64,000 nt of DNA from Carya illinoinensis (Eukaryota; Streptophyta; Magnoliopsida; Fagales; Juglandaceae), in assembly GCF_018687715.1 (NCBI RefSeq), contig NC_056767.1, forward strand, positions 4,346,001 through 4,410,000, given 5' to 3'. This document shows, piece by piece, positions 35,578 through 47,557 of this stretch. Under the pieces are notes generated by a model. It worked only from the letters and a program-made list of their open reading frames with translations. It was not told the DNA's origin and searched no databases. Within the stretch, counting starts at the first letter, position 1; the number at the start of each line of letters is the position of its first letter. The translations under genes were made by a program, and so were the position numbers.

Positions 35578-36047
35578 GGTTTTGTTTGAAATAATTTGTC
35601 TTTGGGACCAATGTTGCAAACATTTGATGGTGTTGGTTTACATAATTTAATGCCAAAGATAGTTTGAACTTCCAAGATTGGTCCTTGTTTTTATTTCAGA
35701 TTTGCCCATTTTGGTATTGTATATCTCATTTCCAGCTTCATTATAAGATCAGTTTCAATTCCATGAACAGGCATAAATTTGATTCATTATATGAGGGAAC
35801 AAAGGGCACTATGAAAGAAGAGTAACTTAAATTTGCTTTCCCTGCAGAAGCGCCATTCAGGGGGCCACTGTAGGGATTGAGACAGCAGAAAGGAGCCAAA
35901 AAAGATGATTGCTGGGGATGATCATGACAGCAGGATTACTGCTCTGCAGATTCTTGATACAGCTGTTATCCATCACTTTTGTAGGTGCAATTTACAAGTA
36001 AGGGTTGAATTTATATAAATAATAATATTAGATATAGTTTTAGGTAC

Positions 36048-36580
36048 CGAGCATTCTTATTAGATTATCTAAATATAAATATAAAATTTTTAAAAGAAAA
36101 ATAAATGTAATGAAAAGACTATTCATAACTAAAATATCTATTTTTCTTGTAAATTTGCATAAATGCCATTATTTTACATTTAACTATTCAATTAAAAACT
36201 TATTTTCACATTAGATTATCTATCTATTAGTCAAAATAATAATAAAATATTATAAATTTAATAATATTTTTTTAAAAAAATTAAAAGCTTATATGAAAAT
36301 ATATTATTATTTTTTATTAAATAATATGGAAAAATAATACAGGAGAAAAAATGAGAATGAGGAGGGATAGAGGGAGAGAGAGAGCTTAAAAATATTAATT
36401 TTTATTAATTTAGATGTGAAATAGTAACAATCAAATTTGGTTGCAAACCTTAACTTTACTATGGTTAAAAATAAAAAATTTTGTAGTTAGATAATCCAAT
36501 GTAGAGCATTTTCAAGTTCTATTAGCTAAATTTCTCATTATATTTATATTTGCATTTGCATAATCCAATGAGGATGCTCT
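36048..36580. repeat. MITE with GAGCATTC / GAGCATCC inverted ends
   Basis: The left end reads GAGCATTCTTATTAGATTAT followed by CTAAATATAAATA. The right end, reverse complemented, reads GAGCATCCTCATTGGATTAT followed by GCAAATGCAAATA. A second, internal copy of the right end lies near 36487-36511 (ATAATCCAATGTAGAGCATT). Non-coding. Confidence 0.6.
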
Positions 36581-36767
36581 CCCGCACACTCATTTTGAAA
36601 AAATGTGAGCCTACCATCTAATTTATTTATTTATTTTTAATTTTTTTAATTTTTATATAAGTCTTAAATTTATCTACTTTTTGAAAAGGAGTGCACGAGA
36701 CTTGCACACTTAAAATTATAAATATTATTACTGTTATATAAAATCTGCTCAAGTGCCTACATAGACG

Positions 36768-36802
<35 letters not shown>

Positions 36803-38415
36803 GTATAAAGCAAATAATATTATTAGGAGAAACATTATTTTTCATGCTACATTTATATCTCTACTCAAAATTGTTGATTTTTTCTCATTAAAAATAATTG
36901 ATATAAGAATCACTTAAAAATGTCTTTATGATGTGATGCATTTTAGTGCCTTTTTATTTTAATGGACTGACTAAATGGAGTAGTGTTTCTTTGTAATATT
37001 GAAATAAGCCTATATTATGTTAGTTTGGTACTGTGTGACATATCTTTTGTACGTAAATTTAAGGCCATGTATGGCAAATTAAGAATTTCTAAATTTTTTT
37101 AATATTTTCAACTTTTCCCGTGACTTCGTTTCTAAAGATTACTCAAATATAGAAAGTTTCAAACAAACTTTCAAAATTTTGTCTAATCATCACTTAAATA
37201 TAAAAATAAATATAACTTTTACAAATTTAAAAAAAAAATTATAATAATACAATTTTTACAAATCTCAAAATAAAAAATAATCTTCGAATTATTTTCAAAC
37301 AAGTTTTGAACTTTATCTATCTATTTTCTCAAACTCCAATACAATATTTATTTTTAAAAATATTTTTATTTAGAACTTCCTTCTTATTAAAAACCTAATC
37401 TCAATTTTTTTTTTTTAAATTTTCAAATATTTCTGAAAAAATTATATATCCAAACATGACCTTAGTATACGTCTTGAAATCTATCTAAGAAGAAGAAGAA
37501 AAAAAAGAAGTCAATATTTTGACTAGATCTCATCCAACGTAAATAGAGTTTAAACCACAAACGCAAGTGTATCAACTTCTAAAAATTAAAATTAGCCGAA
37601 GTTGAAAATAATAAAATGATAAATGTTGGATGATCAGTTTGATACAATTTGAAATTTGATAAAATCATTTTTTTTTTTATAACTATCTCAAATTGAATTT
37701 TACCTTATCTTTTAAGTTTCTCGAACTTTAGTGTTAAGTACATCACATATATAGCTATTACGAAAAACTAAAACAGAGTTTTATACGTCAATATTAAAAT
37801 AAAACAAAATTTTTAAATCTAATCTCATCTATATTATCATAAAAGGAGTTTTATAATTTGACGGTATTTTATTTTTATCATCGAGCCGATATGTAAAGCA
37901 TATCGTCTGCATAATTTAAATGATCGATAAGATTTAAAATTTATCTTTGAAATTAAATTATGTTATATAAATACTTTATATTATCTATGTTATAATAAAA
38001 GAATTTTTATAATTTAGTAAAAAAGAGTTTAAAATTTATGGTAATCATGTTATGAAGATATGTTATTAATCTAAATAATTTTAATATCATTTTTCAGGAC
38101 TAGCTTTATAAGAAAGAACGTCATTACCATTGTTTTCTTCTTTTTTTGATTGTGAACAAACGAAATTCAATCTCTGCATGATTTTTCCCTTCTAAAACAA
38201 AACTGTCATGGGCACGTTTCCACCACGTCCCTGACCTCTCTGCGATATATATCCACGAACAACATCAGTTGCGCTAATGCTTCCTCACACGCGCATCCAC
38301 ACGCACGCGCACACCCTTTCCTCCCACATTGAAGATTTAGTAGAAAAACAGCAGACCTTGAGAGCCGTAAATAAGGCTGGGATTCCGCTAATTCTGCAGA
38401 AAAAACCTCAAAGAA

Positions 38416-38811
38416 ATGATGGTCGGTAGCCGCAACGCATCACAAGCTTGCGCATCGTGTAAATATCAACGTAAAAAGTGCGATCCTCACTGTCCTCTGG
38501 CACCCTTTTTCCCACAGCATCGAAGAAAAGATTTTATGAATGTACACAAGGTCTTCGGAGTTCGTAACGTTTTGAAGTTGACAAAAAACCTTGGCTTTAA
38601 GGAAAAATCCGAGGCCATGAAAACCATGATTTACCAAGCCGATGTTCGAGTGAAGGACCCCGTCGGAGGCTGCTGCAGGGTTATTTCCGAGTTGCAAAAC
38701 CGAATCAAGCATCTCGAGGCCGAATACAGACTCTTGCTTGAGCAATTGGCTGTTTGTCGAGTGCAAAAGCAGGCCAAGGCTCCTCATCTGTACAAGCAGC
38801 AGCAATTATAG
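38416..38811 (+). CDS. LOB-domain (LBD) transcription factor, short form
   Basis: Single-exon gene of 131 aa, a plant-specific nuclear DNA-binding protein. The zinc-finger-like block CX2CX6CX3C is intact at C12, C15, C22 and C26 (CASCKYQRKKC). The GAS-like block around FMNVHKVFGVRNVLKL and the DPVGGC segment follow, and the leucine-zipper-like helix VISELQNRIKHLEAEYRLL completes a class I LOB domain. Almost no C-terminal activation region remains after the domain (it ends KQQQL), so the protein is short even for the family. It resembles the LBD22/23/24-type small members, but I cannot place it firmly. No stop or frameshift is seen. Confidence 0.9.
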   Translation: MMVGSRNASQACASCKYQRKKCDPHCPLAPFFPQHRRKDFMNVHKVFGVRNVLKLTKNLGFKEKSEAMKTMIYQADVRVKDPVGGCCRVISELQNRIKHLEAEYRLLLEQLAVCRVQKQAKAPHLYKQQQL

Positions 38812-39594
38812 ATTGCATTCAGATAAATGTATGATCTTGATCTTCATAAGATTGTATTGTTTTTTAAGATTGTATTGTTTTTTCTGCAGCAATCCTAGTT
38901 TTAGCCCTAACGTGAATAACTCGTTAGAGACTTCCCCATACAAAGTAGAAATATATGATTAGGACCTTAGGTAATATGTAAATAGTAATAATATTGTTTC
39001 CATATATGTAATTGATAGACAATTATGCATTTTATTAAGTTTTTAACCTTGGAATTTGCACTTGTTTTTCTTCTTCTTTCTCTCTGGTCCCCAACCTAGT
39101 CTGTGTTTGTATATATATATAGCGTTTATTGATTTGGTGAAAGATTGTGTAATCCTGAATATGGAATTAGCAGTAGCATTGTTCTACTTTAATTTTCTAG
39201 TTAATGTTGTATCATGTCATGTCACATGATGCTTAAACTCTACATACTTGAGGATCTCAATTTTTTCCCACTTCAGTAATTTATCTCCAAGACTAAGAAA
39301 AAACCATAAGTGTACCTTCCCATTTGAGCAAGGTATCCGGTAGAACATGCTTGAAGAACAACCATTGCTAGGGCTAGGTGGTGGGCTCAAACAACCTTGC
39401 CCGCCCTCCAAATTTGCTCGTTCTGCTAGGGGACGGGTAGGCAACCCTCCTACCATGGTGTGGGTGCAAGTGCTACTCCAACAAAAAAAAAAAAAAAAAA
39501 AATTAGGTGGGTGGGTACCCTGCCTGCCTGCGTCCATATAATATATATAAATATATTTAAAAAAGAACTATATAAACATATAAAACCCTAAACT
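38812..39594. other. Intergenic region, LBD 3' flank and a poly-A tract
   Basis: No gene. A run of about 20 A at 39483-39502, preceded by GC-richer sequence (39345-39480), may be the tail of a short retroposed sequence, but I found no matching duplication. Confidence 0.4.
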
Positions 39595-39808
39595 TGTCTC
39601 TTTCCTCTCACTTTCTCGTCACTGCACACCTCTCTTCTCTCTCCTTTCTTTTCCCTTCGATCTTTTCTTCTCTTCTTCTCCTTCCTTTCATGTCGACATT
39701 GTGCCTCTCTCCTTCCATACTTTATCTCATAACGACACCTCTTCTTCCCCTTCCTCTCATGTAGGCACCACGCCTCTCTATGATCCAAAACTATGGTCGC
39801 CACCATGG

Positions 39809-39810
<2 letters not shown>

Positions 39811-39842
<32 letters not shown>

Positions 39843-40423
39843 AAGTTAAAGACAGTCAAGTTATTCAGCAGGTCCTCACAGATTCATCTACAAGCAGCAA
39901 CTTGACTTGGAATCCTCCACCTGCAGGTGTGTACAAGGTTAATTGGGATGCTGCAATAAAGGAAGAAGCTGGCAAAGTTGGAATTGGCATTATCATAAGG
40001 GATTTTGAAGGAAGGGTAATTGCATCTAGAAGTTTGCAGAAATTCATGTTCACTGATGCATTCACAGCCGAGACTCAAGGAGCTTTACAAGCAGTATGTT
40101 TTGCAAAAGAGATAGGCTTAAGGAGGGTCATCTTAGAAGGGGATGCACTAAGTGTTGTTAAGTCTTTAAAAAATGATTCTGCTGAGTCTCACTATTCAGG
40201 TGTTCTGTTATGGGATGCCAAACATATGCTAAATCAATTTGATTATTGGGATGTTGTTCATGTTAAGAGGCAGGTAAATGTGGCTGCACATGTTTTAGCT
40301 AAGTATGGGTTAAGTAGTGATGAGGATGAAGTAAGATTGGAGGATAGTCATTTATGTATTCTCCCTTTTATTTGATTGATTATATTGAATAAAGTATTCT
40401 TTGATTCAAAAAAAAAAAAAAAA
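39811..40423 (+). mobile_element. 5'-truncated LINE (non-LTR retrotransposon) 3' end with poly-A tail
   Basis: An RNase H-like frame ends at 40375, followed by a short 3' UTR with an AATAAAG signal and a run of A at about 40409-40423. The left edge is a (TA)n(TG)n microsatellite at 39811-39842. The insert lies within tandem unit 1: units 2 and 3 continue across the equivalent position without it. No clear target duplication was found. Confidence 0.75.
39902..40375 (+). CDS. LINE-derived RNase H-like domain (RVT_3 type), partial
   Basis: About 157 codons from TTGACTTGG, with no real start because the frame continues a few codons upstream and is the truncated C-terminus of a LINE polyprotein. 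It begins WNPPPAGVYKVNWDAA, the usual entry to plant LINE RNase H domains. Catalytic residues: D16 (VNWDAA), E57 (AETQGAL) and D81 (LEGDAL) are present. The fourth acidic position, normally in NxxADxLAK, reads NVAAHVLAK with H130. That argues against activity. It is a relic, not a host gene. Confidence 0.85.
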   Translation: MTWNPPPAGVYKVNWDAAIKEEAGKVGIGIIIRDFEGRVIASRSLQKFMFTDAFTAETQGALQAVCFAKEIGLRRVILEGDALSVVKSLKNDSAESHYSGVLLWDAKHMLNQFDYWDVVHVKRQVNVAAHVLAKYGLSSDEDEVRLEDSHLCILPFI

Positions 40424-42956
40424 CCCATGACTTTGCTCGTGGGTCTACGAGCTTTATGACCTATAGTCGCAATCGTGGATTTGCAAGTTTCATGGCCTAC
40501 GACCTGTAAGCTTTATGGGTCCATGGGTCACAAATTTGTAGGTCTATGCACAGATCTAAGAATTTTTACGATTTGTTTTTATGTATTTGTGATTTGTGTA
40601 TTTTTTACAAGAATATGTTATTGGATAGGGTGGCCGGACTGTGATGGTGTCAATCTACGTGCCGCGCAAGCGGATGCAGACGAACAGTTAAGGATATGGT
40701 CGATCACTTTCTCGACACTGCCCACCTTATTTCTCTCTCTCCCTTCTCTTCTCTTCTTCTCCATCCTCATGCCAATGCCGCGCCTCTCTCCTACCATACT
40801 TTATCTCATGTTGACACTTCTTCTTCCCCTTCCTCTTAGGTCGGTGCCTCGCCTCTCTATGACCCAAGACCACGGTCGTGGCCATGGATCCATATGTTAA
40901 AAACCTGCAACCTCCACCCGTGGATTTACAAAGTTCATAACCCACGACCGTTGTCATGGGTTTGTGAGTTTTTTATGACCACGATGGGTATGTAAACTTT
41001 ATGAGGCCATGAGTCATAGTCACAATTGCAAATTTGTGTTTCTGTGCACATATATGAGGCATTTTGCGATTTGTTTGAGGTATTTGTGAATTGTGTATTT
41101 TTTTGTGAAGAATATGTTGGTGGATGGGGTGGTCGAACAATGATGGTGTCAATCAGCTCACTCGACAAGCGAATGTGGATAGTCAAGGTCGTGGGCAGTC
41201 ACTTTCTCCCCACCACCCACCTCTCTTCTCTCTCCATTCTCTTTCCGTCGGATTTCTCTTCTTCTTCTCCTTCCTCTCATGACGGTGTCATGCCTCTCTC
41301 CTACCATTTTTCTTTTCTCATGATGATGTCACTGCTTCCCCTACCTCTCATATTGATACCCCGCCTTTCTATGACTTAAGACAATGGTCGCCACCATGAA
41401 TCAGTATCTTAAAGCCCATGATCGGTTTGTAAGTTTTACGACCCAAGCTCATGGTCATGGATTGTAAAGGTTTATAAGGCCATCGGTTATAGTCATGATC
41501 GCAGATCTATGCTTCTATGCACAAATATGTAGATCTTTAAATTTGAGCACGTACAAATTTGTATATCTATGCACATATCTATTGTTTTTTTTTTTTTTTG
41601 CAATTAGTTTGATGTGTTTGTGATTTTTCTTGTGAAGAATATATTGTTGGATTGGGTAGGCGAACTGTGATGGTGTCAATCTGCCCTCTCTACAAGTAGA
41701 TGCGAACAGTCAATAATATAAGCGGGGAAGGGGTAAGGGGTGAGGTTTCGCCCACCACCTAGGCAGAGACGAGGTGCAGGAGGGGTGGCTACCTGCCTGA
41801 AAAGGGTAGGTAGCACCTTAACTATTGCTCTAAGTTTTTGTTGTTCATTATCATACTTGGATGAGAGTAATTTTCTAAGGCTCTCCGGAATCCTAAAATA
41901 TTACCTAGTCTTAACAAACTTAAGTGCAGAGAATCAAGTTCTATGTGGTTTCCTCGTAATCCCATTTTGATAAGAATAATAGTAATTTGTTTATGTCGAA
42001 TTTTGTTGTGGTTATCTCTTATAATGCTAGTTCTTTTTATTCATGTGATTTTTTGTAAAATCTGTATACAAAAAGTAGGGAATTATTTAATTTCACAAAA
42101 AAACATAAATTAATATGTTTAAATTGAAGAAAACATAAATTAATATCTTTATATTTTAAGACATGGAAGAAAAACCATTTCATTAATTTCAAGAGAAAAC
42201 ATAGTTTTAAGAAATAATTAATTCCTATATAATACCTAGGAATAAACTAAACATAAAAATCGCATAGTCTTGAAAACCCTATCAACTTAAACTAAGTGAA
42301 TATTTGGAATTGCGATGGGTAATATAACTTTTAACTTTAGGCTTTTTAATTGTAAAGTTTAAGTAATAAGATCTACTATTAAAAATTTAATTCCTATTCG
42401 ATAACCGTACGTCCAAAGTACTTTCAAACATATTACATATTTTTGAAAATAATATAAAAATTGATTTTTTAGGTAGAAATAACATTAAAATGTCATTTTA
42501 TTCTTTTAAGATTATGATTATATCCTCGATAAAAATGAAAAATCAAATCTTATAATCAAATAACAAAAAAAAAAAAAAAAATAGTTTTATAGGATTTTCA
42601 AAAAGTACAAATGAAAAAAGTTTCCTTCAACTATGCATAAGTGAAATATCAATATAATTACACTCAATATTCAAAGGCCAAACGGCAAAGTTATAATTAT
42701 TTAAAAATTATATAGGTATTTTCTTCTATTGATAACCTTCTTTAAAATTTGAAGTACATTCCATATTGTCTAGAAAAACACATTTGAGGAAAATTATCAA
42801 AATAATATTTTACTAAAACGTAGTTTTTAGTCTTTTGAGATTAAAAAGTACTTTAATATATAACAACCAAACAACCTAATTTTATAATTAAAGAAATTTT
42901 TAGACTATTTAAACACTTTTTATGACCTTTAACGCAACCTCAAACAGGCTCTAAAC

Positions 42957-43206
42957 TAAGAGGTCATTTGGATTTAGAAATATTCTCAACCTATTTTATC
43001 TTATATCATATCATATCATCTCTTCATTACAATTTTAACAAATTCTCACACAAAATATAATAAAAAATTTAACATTTTCAAATCTTAATTCAACTTTTTA
43101 AAATTCTAAAACAATAATAATATTAAAAAATAATATTATAACAATATTTTATTTAACTTTCATCTAAAACTATATCATCTTGTTTCACTATCTAAACCAC
43201 CTAATG
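42957..43206. repeat. MITE family A copy, inverted orientation
   Basis: It starts GAGGTCATTTGGATTTAGAA and ends ATCTAAACCACCTAATGATG, with ATCATATCATCTCTTCATTAC and CACACAAAATATAATAAAAA between. Confidence 0.6.
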
Positions 43207-45005
43207 ATGCCTTCTTACAACTCTTTGTATATATCTCTCTTTTAAACAAAGGCAGTTTACATAAAACTTGAGATTTAAATATTAAAAAAAAAATGTGTAT
43301 TTTAATGATAGATATTATCTCATTAATTTGTTATAAAAAATAATCATAAAAATAGTAAATAATAAATATTACTTTTCTATATTAGATTAGGAAGAGGACT
43401 TGCACGCTTCGCCTAATGTTTCCCACAGGCCGGGATTCATTGAATCATTGATTTTTCTGTAGTTGTGGAAGCCGTAACCTGGTTGCCATCGAATTCACTT
43501 TGTCATTCTCTGTTTGCTTCTATCTTTCTTTTGTTTTTTTCGCTCGCAGTTTTTATCTAGAGCTCTTTATGGAAACCCTATTTTAAATGATTAATGTTAA
43601 ATATAATTATCAATTATATAAATATTGTGTATTCCTTTTAAAAAAGAATAAGATTCACTATTAAAAAATTAATGACGTTCATTTATAAAATATATAATAA
43701 ATAAGCAAATAAAATATAAATAAATAGATACATAAATATTTACATGGTTTGGAGTAAAAACCTACACTCAAAAGTTGTTTAGAGGTAAAATCTACTACAA
43801 TAGGTAATTTTATAATTTCTCGTAGTCTCACATATATCTCAATACAATTGAAAAATTTAAGGTTTCGGGAAGTTAAAGATGGTGTCTCTCTTGAGAGAAG
43901 ATCATTTAGAGTCATTGTTGCATGCGGAAGTCTGGGTGTAGAGATCAGCCTCTCTAGGTTTGCAAAGATCTCCTCCTTATATGGAGATCTATTTCCTTCT
44001 TTTGAGTGATTGAATCTTACTTGCCTTATGAAACCCTTCTCTACAAGGAGTCTGAGTCAATTTCTTTTGCTTTATTTCTTCCTTATCTTATCTTTTAATT
44101 TTATTTCTTCATTTATTATTAGTGATAGGGGTGTTGGGTTCGACCCACCTTCCCCAATGTATCAAAAATGAAAATAGTTGTATGTGCATCATTTATTTTT
44201 ATTTTTTCCAAAATCATCAAACTTGAAAAAATACTTTGAAAAATGAAAGACAATTTTTTAAAAAGTATTTAAATGCACAAGTCTCATACAAATCTTTTGT
44301 TAAAAAGTTAACCCCACAAAAACAAAACAAAACAAAAATTATAAAAAAGTATGCACGAGACTTGTATATATTATTATTCTTACTAATTAGAGAATTCTAA
44401 TCTAGGTTAAGTACCCCTCTTGTCTTATCTAAGTTCCTATGAATATCAGTTTCTCAACTGGTTAATTGATCTTCATGTTTCATACCCCTTGAAAACCAAC
44501 CCCATCACAGAGAAAAAGAAAAAAAGATAAGAAATTGAGAAGAAGTACATACTGACGAAAAAAATGTTAATTACTTAGAAAAATTCTATATACAATCCCG
44601 AGTGGGGACAACTCACGCACGACTAGGAACGAGTTGTTTTATTAAAATTAAAAGTCTATACGTTGTCGTTTTATTAAAACACTGAAAGACCTCTTCCATC
44701 CCCTTCCTCAAAAAGGTAAACCATGCTTCAAATCTCCTCATCTTCTTCAAATTGCCATTGCCTTCAAATCTTCTGTTCCTCTTCCTCTTCGTGCTTACAA
44801 ACCAGATGCTTCCATTTCTTACAAATTACTACCAGTACTTAATTTTAAGTTGTATAGAAACTACAAAAGATACGATTCTTTTTTGTGATAATTTTCTTAA
44901 AAAACACAAAAGTCAAACCAAATTCATATTTCTTAGCAAAATAAATGGAGAAACCTAATTAATTTAAGGCAAGATTGGCGAAGATTATCTTAGTAGAACA
45001 AGAGT

Positions 45006-45168
45006 TTTGCTACATACAAGCACAGACGTGCACTAATCTGTGTACCAATACTGATTTATTCATACTTAAAATTTAAATTAACACTGTTTTCAATAAAATT
45101 TAATTTTTGACCAATCACATTATATTGGTGCATAGATTAGTGCACAATTGTGCTTGCAACTATATTTT
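45006..45168. repeat. MITE with about 40-bp terminal inverted repeats
   Basis: The left end ACAAGCACAGACGTGCACTA then ATCTGTGTACCAATA mirrors the right end, whose reverse complement is GCAAGCACAATTGTGCACTA then ATCTATGCACCAATA. The whole 160-bp element is nearly a hairpin. Confidence 0.75.
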
Positions 45169-45323
45169 TCCGTAAAACAAAGGTCTGTATGAAACCAAAC
45201 TTCTTAGATCTCAGCATTATTACGACTCTTTTTACTCACAAATAGATTCCTTTCGTGGTCGGTGGCTGACGGTTGTGGAGGGGAATAGCGAGTCGACGCT
45301 AGCAAATGGTGGTGGAGGCTAAC

Positions 45324-45586
45324 TGTGACGCCCCCAAATTCCGTTTGGGATCGGACGGACATTTGAAGCGTCGAGACATGCAACACAAGGTTACCTGCCC
45401 CCGTTCATGACATATAAGATGCAATAATCCTAACATGCATCTAACATTATGCAATATTCGCAGCGGATAATTTTTTTCTTTAGCAATACTATGCACCAAA
45501 CTGAAAATATCCCAATACTTAAAACATACTTCATACATAAAGATCCATTGAATAACTAAGATCACAGCACTATTCCAAAATAGTTA
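45324..45586 (-). repeat. Truncated 3' LTR (last 263 bp)
   Basis: Matches 46502-46764 except one base (CATCTAACATTA versus CATCTAAAATTA). Confidence 0.92.
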
Positions 45587-46183
45587 CTTCTTTATAATTG
45601 CAAAAATCAGTCATCTTCCTAGGTAGTACTTCGATAATTGACCAGTTAATAACTTAAACTTGAGACTTTCTCTCTTATGATTGTCATAACTCTTTTATCC
45701 AACATAAGTTATCACTTATTCTAACTCTAAATGATTTGTTCCTAATGTTCACATAAATCCTCAAGACCAAGATTTTACTCTCCATATAATAGTCTTCAAA
45801 AAAAGATCGATCTATGTATCCATAAAGATAGTGTTTTGCCAGAAATCATTTATTGGCGGCGTGGTAATACTATTATCATAAATGAATCCTACTAAGGCTA
45901 AAGTTTCTCCTAATCAAATTATTCTTCCAAACACAATTTCTATCGTATTCTCAGAATCAAAACAATTCTCCAAATATGTGGAATACCATTTATCAATCCT
46001 ACATATCCTTTCTCATATTACTAAAAGGTATTCTATATCTACATTGATATGAACAATAATATTTCTAATGAAAATTGTTACTCTTACCACTAGGGTAACA
46101 ATTCAGCTTCCAAGCTGAATTCTCAAGCACTACCATAATTAATAGAAACAATGACTCGTTTGAATCAAACAATGTACAATTTA

Positions 46184-46399
46184 CTAACCCCAATGACTTA
46201 ACCTACTCCAAAATAACAATAATGCAATACTACCATCAATTGCAATCAGATCAACGTTAACTATGTTTACCTCAACTAATTCTTCATCCATCGGGAAATT
46301 CTGATCCTCTTGATTGTTATCTCCCTTAGGATTCCGAGGTATTCTATCACGAGTCATGTGTCCCTTCTTGAAACACACGAGTATATATATTAAAACCAC
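46184..46399 (-). pseudogene. gag fragment with zinc-knuckle trace
   Basis: The minus-strand frame contains CFKKGHMTRDRIPRNP, which has the spacing of a retroviral-type CCHC knuckle, with the last Cys apparently replaced. The frame has no start of its own and is the only coding trace left between primer site and truncated LTR. Confidence 0.6.
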
Positions 46400-46486
46400 A
46401 TACTACCCTTCATACCTTAAGAAATTCAAGCCTAATGTTTGGTGCATTTCCTAAGGACATGTGGATTTACTGCCCAGAGACGTATT

Positions 46487-46498
46487 GCTCTGATACCA
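46487..46498 (-). other. Primer binding site (Met-tRNA type)
   Basis: The minus strand reads TGGTATCAGAGC, complementary to the 3' end of plant initiator Met-tRNA, three bases inside the LTR end at 46502. This fixes the element's orientation. Confidence 0.85.
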
Positions 46499-47187
46499 CC
46501 CTGTGACGCCCCCAAATTCCGTTTGGGATCGGACGGACATTTGAAGCGTCGAGACATGCAACACAAGGTTACCTGCCCCCGTTCATGACATATAAGATGC
46601 AATAATCCTAACATGCATCTAAAATTATGCAATATTCGCAGCGGATAATTTTTTTCTTTAGCAATACTATGCACCAAACTGAAAATATCCCAATACTTAA
46701 AACATACTTCATACATAAAGATCCATTGAATAACTAAGATCACAGCACTATTCCAAAATAGTTATGATCCAAAAGTACTGGAGATGCAACTCCATCGTAT
46801 AAGTAGTAATTTAACTACTATATTAACATTAACGACGCACCGTCGTTCAATCGACTGTGTCTACTTGGTCAGCTCCGGATCCTCCTTCAGGTCCTGTAAC
46901 AAGATCTACCATTCAGGAGGAATAGTAGTTGGGACTACCACAGTGAGATTTGATTACAAATCTCAGTAAGTTAACAAAAAACTTCCACACATGCTAATGA
47001 TGCATGGATGACAGTAAAAGCATAAATGCATAATCAAATTCATAAGTGATTAAAGAATAATTTAGCGTAAAACATAGCATAATTGACATAACTTAAATTG
47101 AAACATGAACTGAACTTGACTTGACATGAATTTGATCTGAAACTTGACTTAGCATGAACTTGCTCTGAAACTTGAATTAACATGAAA

Positions 47188-47557
47188 AATACATACTCCA
47201 CAGTTGTTGTGGCCCCATGTATTCTACGTGTAAATACATACTCCACAGTTGTTGTGGCCCCATGTATTCTACACAAACTTGACTTAACATTAAAAATACA
47301 TACTCCACAGTTGTTGTGGCCCCATGTATTCTACACAAACTTGACTTAACATGAAAAATACATACTCCACAGTTGTTGTGGCCTCATGTATTCTATGTGT
47401 AAATACATACTCCACAGTTGTTGTAGCCCCATGTATTCTACACAAACTTGACTTAACATTAAAAATACATACTCCACAGTTGTTGTGGCCCTATGTATTT
47501 TACGCATCACAATTGTAGTTAAATACATACTCCACAGTTGTTGTGGCCCCATGTATT
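47188..47557. repeat. Seven palindromic repeats inside the long LTR
   Basis: Copies start at about 47188, 47233, 47295, 47357, 47402, 47464 and 47522, so spacing is 45, 62, 62, 45, 62 and 58. Each 36-bp unit opens with AATACAT and closes with ATGTATT, and contains CCACA...TGTGG, so each can fold as a hairpin with nested arms. A few units carry single-base changes (GGCCTCATG, TAGCCCC, GGCCCTATG). Confidence 0.9.

Larger units (their letters stand above)
35149..38415. other. AT-rich intergenic region
   Basis: No gene seen. It contains (TC)18 at 35535-35570, a large TIR-bearing MITE at 36048-36580, a family B-like short repeat at about 36585-36735, an ATGTAT microsatellite at about 36769-36807, and AT-rich repeat remnants at 37065-37460. 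The last 200 bases are the LOB gene promoter and leader, with a TATATAT stretch near 38244-38250. Confidence 0.55.
39595..41720 (+). repeat. Three tandem units of about 500 bp, the first split by a LINE
   Basis: Each unit starts with a pyrimidine-rich block (CTCTTCTTCTCCTTCC type). It then has GCCTCTCT..ATGACCCAAGAC, GGTCGCCACCATGGAT, a segment of CATGGTCATGG-like words, GTGATTTGTGTATTTTTT, GAAGAATATGTTG-TGGAT and GTGATGGTGTCAATC. Unit 1 is about 39595-40726 (about 510 bp without the inserted LINE), unit 2 about 40727-41219, unit 3 about 41220-41720. The copies are clearly diverged. Short frames on either strand are shared between units by descent but contain no known domain. Confidence 0.75.
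41721..45318. other. AT-rich intergenic region with MITEs
   Basis: No gene seen. It contains a family A MITE at 42957-43206, possible LTR-like debris at about 43690-43930 (TTTACATGGTTTGGAG), a family B-like repeat around 44230-44375 and a TIR MITE at 45006-45168. A MITE-like end CTATATACAATCCCGAGTGG at 44586 may be the left end of a larger DNA element (see findings). Confidence 0.5.

Noticed and set aside
40475..41379. Open frames of 117-141 codons inside the tandem array
   Set aside because: They fall on pyrimidine-rich repeat blocks (L/S/P-rich translations) and are not conserved in frame between units.
47040..47552. Minus-strand frames with repeated GATTTVEYVF
   Set aside because: Direct translation of the palindromic DNA repeats in the LTR, not a protein.
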